This document shows, one piece after another, positions 48,223 through 60,001 of a DNA stretch of 64,000 nucleotides. Made by a program: the position numbers and the translations under genes. Source of the stretch: Emiliania huxleyi CCMP1516. Its lineage: Eukaryota; Haptophyta; Isochrysidales; Noelaerhabdaceae. The notes below the pieces were generated by a model that did no database searches, was not told the origin of the DNA, and saw only the letters and a program-made list of their open reading frames with translations. Position 1 is the first letter of the stretch; the number at the start of each line of letters is the position of its first letter. The stretch covers positions 484,778 through 548,777 of the forward strand of contig NW_005199926.1 of assembly GCF_000372725.1 (NCBI RefSeq), given 5' to 3'.

Positions 48223-51200
48223 ATGCGCTGGTCTTCTGCGGAGCCGAGCCGCAAGACGCCTTCGAGGCAGTCGCCAGACGACCCGCCTCAGCAGCGCCGC
48301 CGCTCCTTCCTCCGTTCGCTCTTCTTCTTTGCTACTCGATTCGATGCCTTCTTAATCGTCGCCGGCTGCGCCTTTATGGTCGGCTTCGGAGCACTGCAGG
48401 TGCTCTTTCTGGTGAGGTTGGCTGACTTCTACGACTTGAACTCGACCACAAACTACTACGACTTTGGGATCATGCTCCTCGTCGACATGACGTACTGGGG
48501 TCTGGGTATTGGCGGTTGCCAAGGCATCGCGGCGCTGCTGCTCGACTATTCCAAGAACCGTCAGATCACGCGTTGGAAGAAGGAGTACCTAAAGTCGATC
48601 CTCCGGCAGGACGCCGGCTGGTATGACGTCAACCAGCCGCAGGAGCTCTCGACGCGCATGGGCGAGTCCATCGTCCACATCGAGAAGGCGCTTCACCTGT
48701 CCAACGCCAACATCTTCACCACCATCGGGTCCATCACCGTGGGGCTTTACGTCTCGCTGCGCGAGTCGTGGGCTGTCGCCCTCGTCACGCTCGCTGTGGC
48801 CATCGTCGCCTACCTGCCTTCCGTCTCGCTGCTCCTCTACTACCTCGAGCAGCGCACCAAGCTCCTGGCCGACGCGTACGCAGGCGCCGGCGGCGTCGCC
48901 TCCGAGGTGCTCTCGTCGATCCGCACGGTCGCGTCGCTCGGCCTCGAGGAGAGGTCTCTGCAGCGGTACGACGCCAACCTCGCCAACGCCGAGCGCGCCG
49001 CCATCCGCCTCTCGACCAAGATCTTTGCCGCCATCTCCACGATGAACGCGTCCCTCTACTACGTGGTGGCCTCTGGGATTCTGCTGGCGTGCCAGCTGCT
49101 CGTCTCCGAGTACCGTGACACCACGGTGGACTACACCGACTTGCTGGGTGACACGAGGAACTACTGCGCCGAGAGCTGCGACTCGTACGACTTGTTCCTC
49201 GTCGACACCACCCAGCCAGATCAGGCTGACGGCGTTGGTGCCGCGTGCGCACTCCGCACGAGCGCGACTACTGGCGAGGCCCTCGAGAACTTCAAGTTCA
49301 CTTGCAGCACGGCGGCGCAGGTCATCGGAGAGCGCGCGTTCACTCGGTTCTTTGGCGACGAGACGCTGTTCTGGAACCAGTTCGTGGACGGCGACACACC
49401 CGACAGCAGCTACGACGAGCTCTTCCCGCCCAGCAGCTACGACAGGAGCGTCACACCCGCCGCCCCTGCCGTCGCCCTCGCCACCGCCCTCGCCGCATGC
49501 TCCCGCCCCGCCGCCGCAGGAGCGTCGAGTGCGCGCTGGGGCTCGGCGCCATCTACATCGCCACGCAGGCCGTCATCAAGGGCGCCACGGACCTCTCGCT
49601 GCTGGCGGGGCCCGTGCAGGCGCTGATCAAGGGCGTCACGGCGTGCCGCAGCGTGCTCGAGGTGGTGGCGCGCGTGCCGACGATCGACGCCTTCTCGGAG
49701 GAGGGCCTCGCGGTCGAGCTCAGGGGCGCCATCGAGGTGAAGGACGTCACCTTCGCCTACCCCACCGCGCCCCACCACCTCATCTGCAACGGGTACTCGC
49801 TGAGCATCCCGGCGGGCACCTCGTGCGCGCTGGTCGGCCCGTCGGGTGCGGGCAAGTCGACGCTCATCCAGCTGCTCGAGCGGTACTATGACCCGCTCTC
49901 GGGGTCGGTGCTCATCGACGGCGTCGACCTCAGGGCGATGAACGTCAAGGCGCTGCGCCGGCAGATCGGGCTGGTCGGGCAGGAGCCGATGCTCTTCATG
50001 GGCACCATCGCGGAGAACATCGCGCTCGGCAAGGACAAGGCGACCCGCGAGGAGGTGGAGGCCGCGGCGCGCGCGGCGAACGCGCACGACTTCATCGTCG
50101 AGAGCCTCGGCGACGGCTACGACACCCAGGTGGGCCTGGGCGGCGGCAAGCTGTCGGGCGGCCAGAAGCAGCGCATCGCCATCGCGCGCGCCGTCATCAA
50201 GCAGCCGGCGATCCTGCTGCTCGACGAGGCGACGTCGGCGCTCGACAACGCGAGCGAGCGCATCGTGCAGGCGTCGCTCGACGACATCATGAAGAAGAGC
50301 CACTTCACGTCGGTCACGGTGGCGCACCGGCTGACGACGATCAAGCACTGCGACAAGATCGCCGTCGTCCAGAAGGGCGTCATCGTGGAGGAGGGGACGT
50401 ACGACGACCTGCTCGCCGTCGGGGAGGGCGGCGTCTTCCACGGCCTCGCCGCCAAGCAGCAGGCGAACCAGGCCAAGGACGTCGAGGTGATGCGCGTGGC
50501 GGCGAAGGCCTCGCAGGTGGAGGGCTCCGTCAGCGTACGCCACGCGGAGTTGGTGGAGGGGCTCAAGGCGCTGCACCAGACGAGCTCGATCGGGGCGTCG
50601 CTCGGCATCGTCGAGGCGGCGGTCGAGACGGCGGAGGAGGAGGCTGCGGCCGCAGCGGCGGGCCAGAAGAAGCAGGGGCCGGTGCGGCGGCTGCTCCAAA
50701 TGTCGCCAAAGAGCGACCGCTACCTCTACGTCATCGGCGTGCCGTGCGCCGCGGTCACGGGCATCGTGCAGGGCTTCCTCGGCTTGCTCATCGTCCGCTC
50801 GCTCACGGCGCTGAGCTACCCGTCGCCCGACAAGGTCGAGTCGGAGGGCGTGCTGTGGGGCCTCATATTCATCGGCGTCGGCCTCGGGCAGCACGCCGTC
50901 GAGTTCATCTCAAGGACGACCCTCGGCATCACCGGCGAGCACTTGACGACGGCGCTGCGCACCACGCTGATGGCCAAGCTGCTGCGGATGGAGGTCGGCT
51001 ACTTCGACTACGAGGCCAACACGATGGGCGCGCTGACCGAGTTCCTGGGCGAGAGGGTGGCCCTCGTGCAGGGGCTCGTCGGCGAGCAGCTCGGCGCAAT
51101 CGCAAAGTTCCTCTTCTCGATCGGCACGATGCTCTTCACCATGTTTTACTGGGGCGACTGGCGCGTCGCGCTGGTCACGCTCGGCTGCCTTCCGATCATG

Positions 51201-52496
51201 GGCGTCACCATGGGCATCGCGATGCAGGCGGCCATGCCGATGGACCAGGCAAAGCAGGCGAGCAAGGACAACGACAACGAGGTCAAGAAGTCGGCGGGCG
51301 CGGTGATTGGCGAGGTGGTGCTCGGGATCCGGACCGTCGCCTCCTTCAACGCCGAGGTCAAGTTCTACGAGGACTACTGCAAGCAGATGGACAAGCTGCT
51401 CGCGGTCGGGAAGCGCAAGGCGGTGCAGGCGGGCGTGGGCCTCTTCCTTGCCTTCGCCATCGTCTACTCGATGATGGGCGCCCAGATCTTCTACGGGCTG
51501 TGGCTCGCGTCGGTCGGGGCGCTCGGTGCGGCCGAGGCCGGCTGCGACAGGAGCTCGTCGATGCGCCGCATCATGGACAAGATCATGGTGCCAATCATCG
51601 CGACGATAATGGCCTCCTTCCTGGCCTCGAGCCACGCCATCATGGCCACCGACGCAAAGGCCGCGGCCAAGGCCGCCAAGGAGCTCTTCCAACGTTTCGA
51701 CCAGGTGTCGCTGATCGACCCCATCTCGGCCGAGGGCGCGCGGCTGCCGGCTGTGCGTGGCGAGATCTCGGTCCGCGACGTCGTGTTTGCCTATCCGACG
51801 GCTCTCGACCGGCCTGCCTGCCGCGGCTACTCCCTCGAGATTGACGCGGGGCAGACGGTCGCGCTGTGCGGCCCGAGCGGCTCTGGCAAGAGCACGATCG
51901 TCGCGCTGCTGCAGCGCTTCTACGACCCGCAGGCGGGCGCCGTGCTGCTCGATGGCGCAGACATCCGCAGCCTCAACCTGCGGTGGCTCCGCCAGCAGAT
52001 TGGGATGGTGGGGCAGGAGCCCGTGCTGTTTGAGGGCACGGTGGCCGAGAACATCGGCTACGGCAAGGAGGGCGCCACGCAGAGCGAGATCGAGGAGGCG
52101 GCGGTCGCGGCCAACGCGCACACCTTCATCACGAACGACCTCGGCGACGGCTACGCCACCCAAGTGGGGCTGCGCGGCGGGCAGCTCTCCGGGGGGCAGA
52201 AGCAGCGCGTCGCCATTGCGCGCGCGCTGGTGCGAAAGCCCGCCATCATGCTGCTCGACGAGGCGACGAGCGCGCTCGACAACGAGAGCGAGCGCATCGT
52301 GCAGGCGGCGCTCGACGAGCTCATGGCCAAGCAGAAGCGCACGACCATCACGATCGCGCACCGGCTCTCGACCATCCGCAACGCCGACAAGATCGCCGTG
52401 GTGAGGCGCGGCAAGGTTGTCGAGCAGGGGACCCACGACGAGCTGCTGCAGATTGGCCCCGGCGGCGTCTACTTTGACCTCGTCGGGCAGCAGTAA
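48223..52496 (+). CDS. ABCB (MDR/P-glycoprotein) full transporter
   Basis: Exons 48,223-49,445 and 49,520-52,496 give 1399 aa. Each half has a six-helix membrane domain and a nucleotide-binding domain. NBD1: Walker A GPSGAGKSTL, signature LSGGQKQRIAIA, Walker B ILLLDEATSALD, switch VAHRLTT. NBD2: GPSGSGKSTIVA, LSGGQKQRVAIARA, IMLLDEATSALD, IAHRLSTI. Both sites look catalytically complete, so it should export lipophilic substrates from the plasma or vacuolar membrane. An unusual loop of about 100 residues (NYCAESCDSYDLF onward, several Cys) lies between helices of the first half. The 74-bp intron has neither a GT nor a GC donor in a usable place: its edges share the 9-bp direct repeat aggagcgtc, and with AG at the end it begins GA. 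Without removal the frame breaks. Confidence 0.9.
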
Positions 52497-52922
52497 TGGA
52501 ACTGAGGGCGCGGGCTCGGGAGATTATTTTACATATGGTGTTTATTACGCCCCGTGTTTCTTTCGTCGGTACAATTGTACACGTTGTGCCACGGAGTTTC
52601 GTAATTTACCAGACCACTCTCTGCTCATACCATACCACTCCCCAGGAGAACCAAATAAGTGGTCAATACCACTCTTTTACCAGTAAATGGCCATCACTGA
52701 CACTTGAGACTTGAGTCACTTGTGTGCTCGACTAGAGCTGTCAAACGTTTAAGAGCTGAACAGTGTTGCTAGTGAGTAGTGTTAACAGTAACAACAGAGC
52801 AACAGTGGGATCCGCCAACGACAATAGTTAACGTTAGGCCGGCTGGACAACAATACCAAGAGATTTTTAGCAATACCAAACAACTCTAACACTCACACGT
52901 AATTTGGGGCCTGGAGCCCTGT
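52497..52922. other. Spacer with nothing recognised
   Basis: AT-richer sequence after the ABCB stop with accacttttac/accactcc motif pairs at 52,625-52,680; no gene or repeat match found. Confidence 0.4.
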
Positions 52923-54881
52923 TCACGCGCGCGCGAGACGTGCAGACAGGGTTGCCAGGTGAGAGCGAATGGCGCGGTTCACGCCTCGCACAACAGAGAG
53001 AGAGATGCGCTCTGCATGGTGGGACATAAAAGAGAGCGAGTACTTGGGCGAGTAGGCCGTGCGGTCAACGCTGCCGCGCGCGACTTTGCGCGCGAGGCGG
53101 CGCAGCTTGAGAACGGCGGTGGGCGAGAAGCCGCCGCCGAACGTCTCGTGGAGCAGCAGGTTGAAGTTGTTGCGCTTGACAAAGATCGCGTCGTGGTAGA
53201 AACCGCGATGCGCCTTGACGTAGCCGTGGCCGGTCTTGTGGTCGAAGGGTTGGCCGGGCTGCCCGCGCGCCTTGCAGCCCATGTTTAGGCGGCGGGCCTT
53301 TTCTTCGGTGTTGCCGAAGGCGTAGGAGTGGCCAACGGAGGCGGGCGTGCCGCCACTCGAGGCGTTGCCAACGCCCGGCGAGGAGGTCTTGAGGAGGGGC
53401 GTCCAGAGCTTGATTTCATTCACGTCATCGCATCCTCCCGGTCCCGCATGGGGTTCCGCGAGGTCGACCTTGTACCCCTCGTTGTACTGCCGGGTGAGCT
53501 CTGGTTTCTCCTTGTCGCCGTGCACGACCGGCGCGTTGGCCGGGGCGCGCATCGCGTCCGCCCAGGCGGCGAGGACGCCGTCGTGGGGCCGCCGGTGGTG
53601 GGCCTTGTTGTAAAGGTAGTCGCCGAAGAAATCGACTGGCATGCCCCGCTCGAGCGCGACCCGAAGGGTGGGAAGCGCCGCGGAGAGCCAAAGGCCGAGC
53701 TTTCGCTGGAGCTCGTCTTGGAGGGTGTCGGAGGAGAGGGCGGTGGCGTACGTACCGTCGACACGGACATCGAAGGCCTTGCCGGCGAAAGGCGTTGAGG
53801 CGGAGACGAAGCGCGCGGCTTCGCGGTTGTTGACGGCGCTGTCTCCGAGGGACGGGTTGTTCTTGACGTGCACATCCCGCGCCTTGACGAGCTCCTGGTG
53901 CGCGTACCAGTCCTTGTGATTCTTGATGGCAGCGAGCGCCCGCGGCCGCGGGTACGTGGATTTGCAAGTGCCATTGAGAATCGCGTCGGTAGCTGGAAGG
54001 GACTCGGGCTCGGGGAGCGGGACGCTCTTGGGGTAGAACTCAGTCAGGTAGCCGCCGCGGACGGTGTAGTACTTGTTTTTGTCGCGGGCGGCGCGCTTCT
54101 CGCACACCTCCTTCCAGTCCGAGAGGGCGGACTCGTAGGTGGCGATAGCTGCGGCGATGGCGGGGTACTTGGACGCACCTCCCTCGTCGTGGGCGAAGTC
54201 GGGGTTGTGGGCGACGAGGGTGCGCCAGTTCTTGAGGAGCGACATGGAGAAGTCGCTGTCGGCTCGCGAGAAGGCGGTGTCGATGTTGCACCCGCCCATC
54301 TCGGTCGGCAGCTGCGCCTGGAGCCACGCGAGGTCGCGGAGCGCCTGGGGCGAGGCGTCGGCGCGAGCAATGCTCTCAAAGGACTTGCGGATGCGGTTGT
54401 GCGCAAACTCGAGAGCGTCGCACGCGACATTGGGCGGCGTGATGCCGGCAATGTACTTGGTCTTTGCGCAGGCAATCCGTTGGACGAGGTTGAGGCGGAG
54501 CTGCGAGGTGTTCGTGACGCAGTCAGTGTCGACGATCGTGTCGATGACGTCGAGCGGCGCGAGCTTCTTCCTGAGGTGCGCGGTGAGCTCCTTCTTGCAG
54601 GCTTCCGGGTCGCCAAAGAAGGTGCCGACGGCCTTGAAGCAGTCCACTCGCCCCGTGGGTTTGCCCTCCTTGTCGCGGTGCGCCGGCGAGCCCCGGAGCC
54701 AGCCCGGCGCGCACGAGAGGTCGCCCTCGGGCGAGTAGATGAGCGACTTGCCGACGCCGTCGAAGACGCTCGCTCCCTTCTTCTGCGCCTCGAGGAGGCC
54801 CTTTGGTCCGGAGTAGGCGGCGACGGCGCGCGAGGGCTCGTCGTTCTGGCAGATGTCGTCCGCAAAACCGATGAGACGCAT
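52923..54881 (-). mobile_element. 5'-truncated reverse transcriptase relic, probably non-LTR
   Basis: One 652-codon open frame starts at the motif C region (LIGFADDICQND) and keeps only the part after the polymerase catalytic box. It is followed by SQLRLNLVQRIACAKTKYIA, CDALEFAHNRIRKSF and LPTEMGGCNIDTAF, a layout typical of the region downstream of RT in algal and oomycete retroelements. The finger and palm parts are missing upstream, where GC-rich simple sequence takes over. It differs in sequence from the LINE at 17-25 kb, so it is another family. The clade is uncertain. A truncated old copy is the simplest reading. Confidence 0.6.
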
Positions 54882-54939
54882 GCTCGGGTTTTGTCAATAC
54901 CAAAGAGCCAGGGAGCGCCGCCTCGCCCTCGCCACCGGC

Positions 54940-55078
54940 ACCGCCGCCCAGCACGCCGCCGCCACCTTCCCCTCTCCGCCGCGCTCGCCGCCGCCGCCCT
55001 CCGGCTCGACGTCGCCACCGCCGCCCACGCCGCCGCCACCTTCCCCTCCGCCGCGCTCGCCGCCGCTGGCAGGATGCG
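54940..55078. repeat. Two imperfect copies of a GC-rich unit
   Basis: cgccgccgccaccttcccct plus ccgccgcgctcgccgccg occurs twice about 80 bp apart, next to the truncated end of the RT relic. Confidence 0.75.
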
Positions 55079-55336
55079 CAGGCGACCGAGCTCACTCACT
55101 TTGGCGACCGCATGCCGGTCGAGCCCTGCGCCTATGAGCGGGAAGCGCTCCCCCCTACCCGGCTAATAGGAGAAAAACACGCCCTCCCTACTCATTTGTT
55201 TGCCCCCGCCCCGGAATGGCTTGGCCCGCTACGCCACCCCTCGACTGCTAGGAGCCGAACCCTGTGGCGACGAGTCCACCTGTGAGCCACTCCTGTGAGC
55301 AGCCTGCCACCGCCGGGGAGCCTGCCATAAATCTCG

Positions 55337-58300
55337 ATGCCACGCAGACAGGGTCGCAGCGGCGGCGGCGATGCCGACGAGCTGGCTGAGCTGCGCGAGC
55401 GTGTCATCTCGGAGGCGCCCGAGGCCGGCAGCAACCCGCTCCTCACCGATGCGGAAGAGGTCGAGGCGGACGGCAAGGTGACCTTCTCTCGCGCGCGCCG
55501 CTTTTCGGAGCTGCCGCTCTCGCGGCGGACGCTCGCGGGGCTGGCCAGGGGCAAATGGGAGAAGATGACCGACGTGCAGCGCGCAACCATCGGCCACGCC
55601 CTCGCTGGGCGCGATGTGCTCGCAGCAGCACGCACCGGTTCAGGCAAGACGCTCGCGTTCCTGGTGCCGCTACTCGAGCTGCTGTGGCGCGAGCGGTGGA
55701 GTGCGCTCGACCGGCTGGGTGGCCTCGTCGTCTCGCCGACCCGCGAGCTCGCTCTCCAGATCTTTGACGTGCTGCGCACGCTCGGCCAGAAGCACGACCT
55801 GTCTGCTGGGCTCGTGATCGGAGGCAAGGACCAGCAGGAGGAGGCGGCGCGGATCGCGCCGATGAACATCCTCGTCGCCACGCCAGGCCGGCTGCTTCAC
55901 CACATCGACCAGACGGCCGCCTCCCGACCTCTCGACGCCTCGGAGGCGACACCGTCCGCGACATGTCGTCCGCGACGTGTCCCATAGGCCGGCTTCGACC
56001 TCTCGAACGTCAAGATGCTCGTCCTCGACGAGGCAACGCCGAGATCGGGCTGAGATACGGCCGGGATACGGCCGAGAAGATGAGGCTGTGATACGGCTCC
56101 TCCTGAGCGGCCTTCCGAGGCCTTCCCTGGAACCTGGCCACCAGCCCGTCGCCCCATCACTCCGCCTTTAGGCCGACCGGCTCTGCTCGAATTGAATGAG
56201 GAGTGAGCCCGTCATTAAGTGAGGAAGAGGCTCACTGCCCCCTCAGGCCGACCGGCTGCTCGACCTCGGCTTCAAGCAGACGATGGCGGCCATCCTCGAG
56301 GAGCTGCCGCGCAAGCGGCAGACCCTGCTCTTCTCGGCAACGCAGACCAGGCGCGTCGCCGACCTCGCCTCCCTCTCCCTCTCGGAGCCGCAGTACATCT
56401 CGGTGCACGCCGCCTCGAAGACGGCCACGCCGACGCGGCTGCAGCACCACCACATGCTGATCGAGCCGGAGCAGAAGCTTGACGTGCTTTGGGGGTTCGT
56501 GCGGTCCCACCTGCAGGCCAAGACCATCTGCTTCCTCTCCTCGTGCAAGCAGGCGGCCGCGGGCCGCCCTCTTCAAATCGCGGCTCGAGCTCGGCTCAAT
56601 CGCGGCTCAGCCCAGGCTCCATCCCGCACAGGTGGCCTTCGTGCATGCCGCTTTCTCCGCGCTGCGCCCGGGCGTCTCGCTGCTCTGCCTGCACGGCCGG
56701 CAAAAGCAGATGAAGCGGCTGGCCGTCTACACTGAGTTCTGCGCAAAGAAGCACGCGGTGCTGTTTGCGACCGACGTCGCCGCGCGGGGGCTCGACTTCC
56801 CGACTGTGCAGTGGGTGGTGCAGGCCGACGCGCCCGAAGACGTTGCCACCTATATCCACCGTACTGGCCGCACGGCGCGGCACACCGCCAGCGGCCGCGC
56901 GCTCCTCCTCCTCTCGCCCTCCGAAAAGGCCTTCGTTGACCAGCTCTCGGCCGCGCGCATCGCGACGCAGCGGCTGCGACCGAACAAGCAGCAGGCGGAC
57001 GCCGCGCGCGCCCAAGCCGCAACGGCCGTTGGAGAGGTTCACTGTTTTGGCGTGAGCAGGTGCACGCCCTCGCGCCAAAGCTGCGCGCGTTGCTCTCGCA
57101 GCGCGCCGACATCAAGTACACGGCGCAGCGCGCCCTGGTGTCGTACGTGCGTTCGGTCAAGCTGCAGGCGGACAAAGCGGTGTTCGACGCCTCGTCGCTG
57201 CCGCTGCAAAAGCTCGCCGAGAGCTACGGCCTCGCTGCGGCGCCGCGTGTGCGCAGCCTGTCGGGCGGCGGTAAGGCGAAGGAGGCGGCCAAGAATTGGG
57301 CCGGCGCGGGCGAGGGCCGCGGCGAGGCGAGCGGCGAGGAGGGGGCGAGCGAGGCGGAGGAGGGGGAGGAGGAGGCTCTGTTGGCTGGCGGCGGCGCGTC
57401 GAGTGCGCGAGGCGGGTGGCAGGCGGCGGGAGGGAGCAGCGAGGGGGACGAGGAGAGCGAGGAGAGCGAGGGGGGTGGGGAGGACGGGCTGGTCCTGCCG
57501 GGCAGGGCGCGCAAGGTGGCCTCGCGCAACAAGCTATTGCGGCTGCTCGACCGCAACACGGCCGAGCGGAGAGGCTCTTTCGCAAAGGCGACGCGCGAGG
57601 CGGGTGAGGCGGGTGCGGCGTCAGCGCGAGGCGCGGGCTCTCGCGGCACGGGAGAGTGTCCTGAGCGTGTGGAGGTGCGGGCTGCTGTAGGCGCGCCTGC
57701 GGCGGAGGCGGACGACCTGCTCACAGTGAAGCGCACCTTTCTGCCGGCGGAGGAGGCGGAGGAGGCGGGCGGCGCTGCAGAGGGCGACGCGGAGGGGGCG
57801 GAGGGCATCACTGAGGCGGCCGCCGCCCCGCCGCGGCCGAAGAAGATTAAGATTCGCAAGGGTGGCACCGTGGCGGGCGGCAAGCGGACCGTCTTCGACG
57901 AGGATGGGAGGCCGCTAGAGGAGCGGCTCGGTGAGGCGTCGCCGAGATGTGCGGCTGGGATGCACAGTGGAGGACCCCCGCGGGGGGGTGTGGGACTCTT
58001 GCGTGGAGAGTGACTCGGCGAGAGCCGCGGCTGCCGACCTCTCCCTCCCCTCCCTCCCCAGGTGGCGAGTTCTCCGCCGTGGTCTCCGAGAAGGGGGCCG
58101 CTGCAGCGGCGCAGGACCCGGAGCTGCGCGCACGGGCTGTGCGCGAGGCGCTCGCCGCCACCGCCGACGCTGACCGGGAGCGCGAGCGGCGGCGGGTGCG
58201 GGAGCGGCACCAGCTGCAAAAGCAGAAGCGCAAGGCGGCGGTGGCGGAGGCGGACGGGCTCGATGCGCAAGGCGCCGCCTCCGAGATGTTTTCTCGACCC

Positions 58301-58444
58301 TTCCCGACCCTTCCTAGACGCAGTCGCGAGGCGTGCAGACAGCCCCTCACCACCTGGGCTCGTCTTCCCATGATGCAGGACGGCCGAAACAATCGGGCGG
58401 CGTGGCTGTGCTCGGCTCGCCTGAGGGCGACGAGGAGGGCGGCA

Positions 58445-58475
<31 letters not shown>

Positions 58476-58611
58476 CAGCGATGCGGGGGGCGCGGAGGCG
58501 CCGCCGCGCGCCGAGCGCCGTCGCGTCAAGCGGGCGCGGGTGTCGGCCCAGGGCGTGCGGAACGACGAGGAGCGCGCAGAGGATCTGCTGGCGAGGTTGC
58601 TGCCTCAGTGA
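55337..58611 (+). CDS. DDX10: DDX10/Dbp4-type DEAD-box RNA helicase
   Basis: Exons: 55,337-55,915; 55,988-56,032; 56,247-56,552; 56,632-56,994; 57,060-57,930; 58,062-58,271; 58,379-58,611. Phases match, giving 868 aa, the usual size. Motifs: Q-motif region [27 protein letters not shown], Ia PTREL, Ib [20 protein letters not shown] (split by intron 2), III LFSATQT, then [11 protein letters not shown] and HRTGRTAR. After the helicase core, [20 protein letters not shown] and [10 protein letters not shown] are diagnostic of DDX10/Dbp4, and an acidic, then charged C-terminus ends [20 protein letters not shown]. Dbp4 acts in small-subunit rRNA processing (U14 snoRNA release) in the nucleolus. Five of six introns use GC donors; intron 5 uses GT. 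An abortive copy of the exon 3 start lies at 56,162. Confidence 0.9.
56162..56192 (+). other. Partial duplicate of DDX10 exon 3 acceptor and start
   Basis: ttaggccgaccggctctgct resembles the real cctcaggccgaccggctgct at 56,241. It would give the wrong frame after a few codons, so it is a decoy acceptor 76 bp upstream. Confidence 0.6.
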
Positions 58612-58973
58612 GCGATATGGACTCCCTGACGAGCGCTCCTGCGCGGCGAGCGAGGTGCCAAGACGGGCAGCCAGGGGCACGGGCCCCAGGGCCACACCCG
58701 CCCGACCGTGTGGCCGCGTGCGTGACGGCGTGAGACGCACATGAGAGTTCCTCTTTTGTTCGCGCGAGTCATTAGTCGTCGAGCTCTCTCGCACTCCGGT
58801 TCGGAAAACAGCCCCATCGGGCTGTTAAAAAGTGTGGTCAAATAATACAATTTGCGCCACACGCTCTGCGCACACACTGACAGCAGAGACGAGAGAGAGC
58901 AGGGCATCGAGAGCCAGGGTGTACGGTGCTCGACCATTAGAGATTAGTCTGTCTCAAGGCATTTGAGCTCAAC
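58612..58973. other. Intergenic spacer
   Basis: Contains 3' flanks of two convergent genes; nothing further recognised. Confidence 0.4.
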
Positions 58974-59651
58974 CTAGGTGGCTCGGCGGAGCGGCGGTGG
59001 ACACGCGCCGCGAACCCGATCGAAGGAGCGTTTCTGCGCGAGGGTTCTGTTTGAGTTGTCTTCCGCGCTGCTGCGCCGCGAGAGGGTGGACGGGGTGGTG
59101 GAGGGCGAGGGAGGCGTCCTCCCTCTGTGCGAAAGCATCCGCAGCTCGGCCTCACCGCGACAGAGGAGCTCCTCTACGCTGCGGCCCGATCCTGACCCAC
59201 TGTCGACGGCGATGGAGCAGTAGGTGGCCACCGCATCGCGCAGATCCCAACGGCAGGTGGGGCACGATGGGCAACGAGCGAGCCAGCGCGTGAGGCACTC
59301 CCGATGCGCTTTGTGCAGCCCCCCACAGGGCATACACCCGACGCTCTGGCCGACCTCATAGCCCTCCAGGCAGATTGGGCAGGCGGCGCGGGCGCGCTTC
59401 AGCGCCGCCGCCGCGTCAGCCGACAGGGTGGCGTGCGGAATGCGTGAGTCGTCAAAGCGGAAGGAGCGCACTGAAAAGAGGTGCTCGTGAGCCGAGCGGA
59501 CAGAGAACGAGTCCTGCCGATGCAGAGATATGTCGCCGCTCCAGAGGTCGTGGCGGACAGAGAAGGAGTCCTGCAGAGACGCGTCGCACCAGATGTCGTG
59601 GCTGTGCCGTGTGCAGCGGCGGAGCAATGGCGGCCGCTGCCCGGACGACAT
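58974..59651 (-). CDS. RING-H2 finger protein, probable E3 ubiquitin ligase
   Basis: ATG at 59,651 (MSSGQRPPLLRRCTRHSHD) gives 225 aa. The N-terminal third has three DSFSVR/LFSVR repeats (LQDSFSVRHDLW, HRQDSFSVRSAHEHLFSVRS). A RING-type zinc domain occupies about residues 90-135: ACPICLEGYEVG, CMPCGGLHKAHRECLTRWL, CPSCPTCRW, with the Trp expected for E2 contact. The tail is Ser/Arg-rich and ends CPPPLRRAT. There is no membrane segment. Substrate unknown. Intronless. Confidence 0.75.
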   Translation of the reverse strand: MSSGQRPPLLRRCTRHSHDIWCDASLQDSFSVRHDLWSGDISLHRQDSFSVRSAHEHLFSVRSFRFDDSRIPHATLSADAAAALKRARAACPICLEGYEVGQSVGCMPCGGLHKAHRECLTRWLARCPSCPTCRWDLRDAVATYCSIAVDSGSGSGRSVEELLCRGEAELRMLSHRGRTPPSPSTTPSTLSRRSSAEDNSNRTLAQKRSFDRVRGACPPPLRRAT

Positions 59652-60001
59652 CAATGCTGCCCGGGAAGGAGAACGTCGGCGAACGTCCAGCCGCCCCGGG
59701 GCGGAGCGCGGTGCTCCAGTCGTAGGGGCCAGCTGCCGTCGATGCCTCCTTCCTCTCGATTCCTCGCACGCGCGAATTCTTTTTGCCCGCAACTAACGCC
59801 CACCCTGAGTACCCTAGGAAGACCGCTCGGACTTCAAACGACCCCGGAAAATTCTTTTTCTGCTGTCCTACCTTACGGCGCGGAGAGAGCCCCCCCCCGC
59901 AAGACTATTCCTACCCGGTAGAGGACCTGGGTTGTTCGAGGCCTCGCCGCGTCGTGTGCCTGTACCTAGGTACCTCGCCAGGGCGCCGCGAACGCGTTCT
60001 A

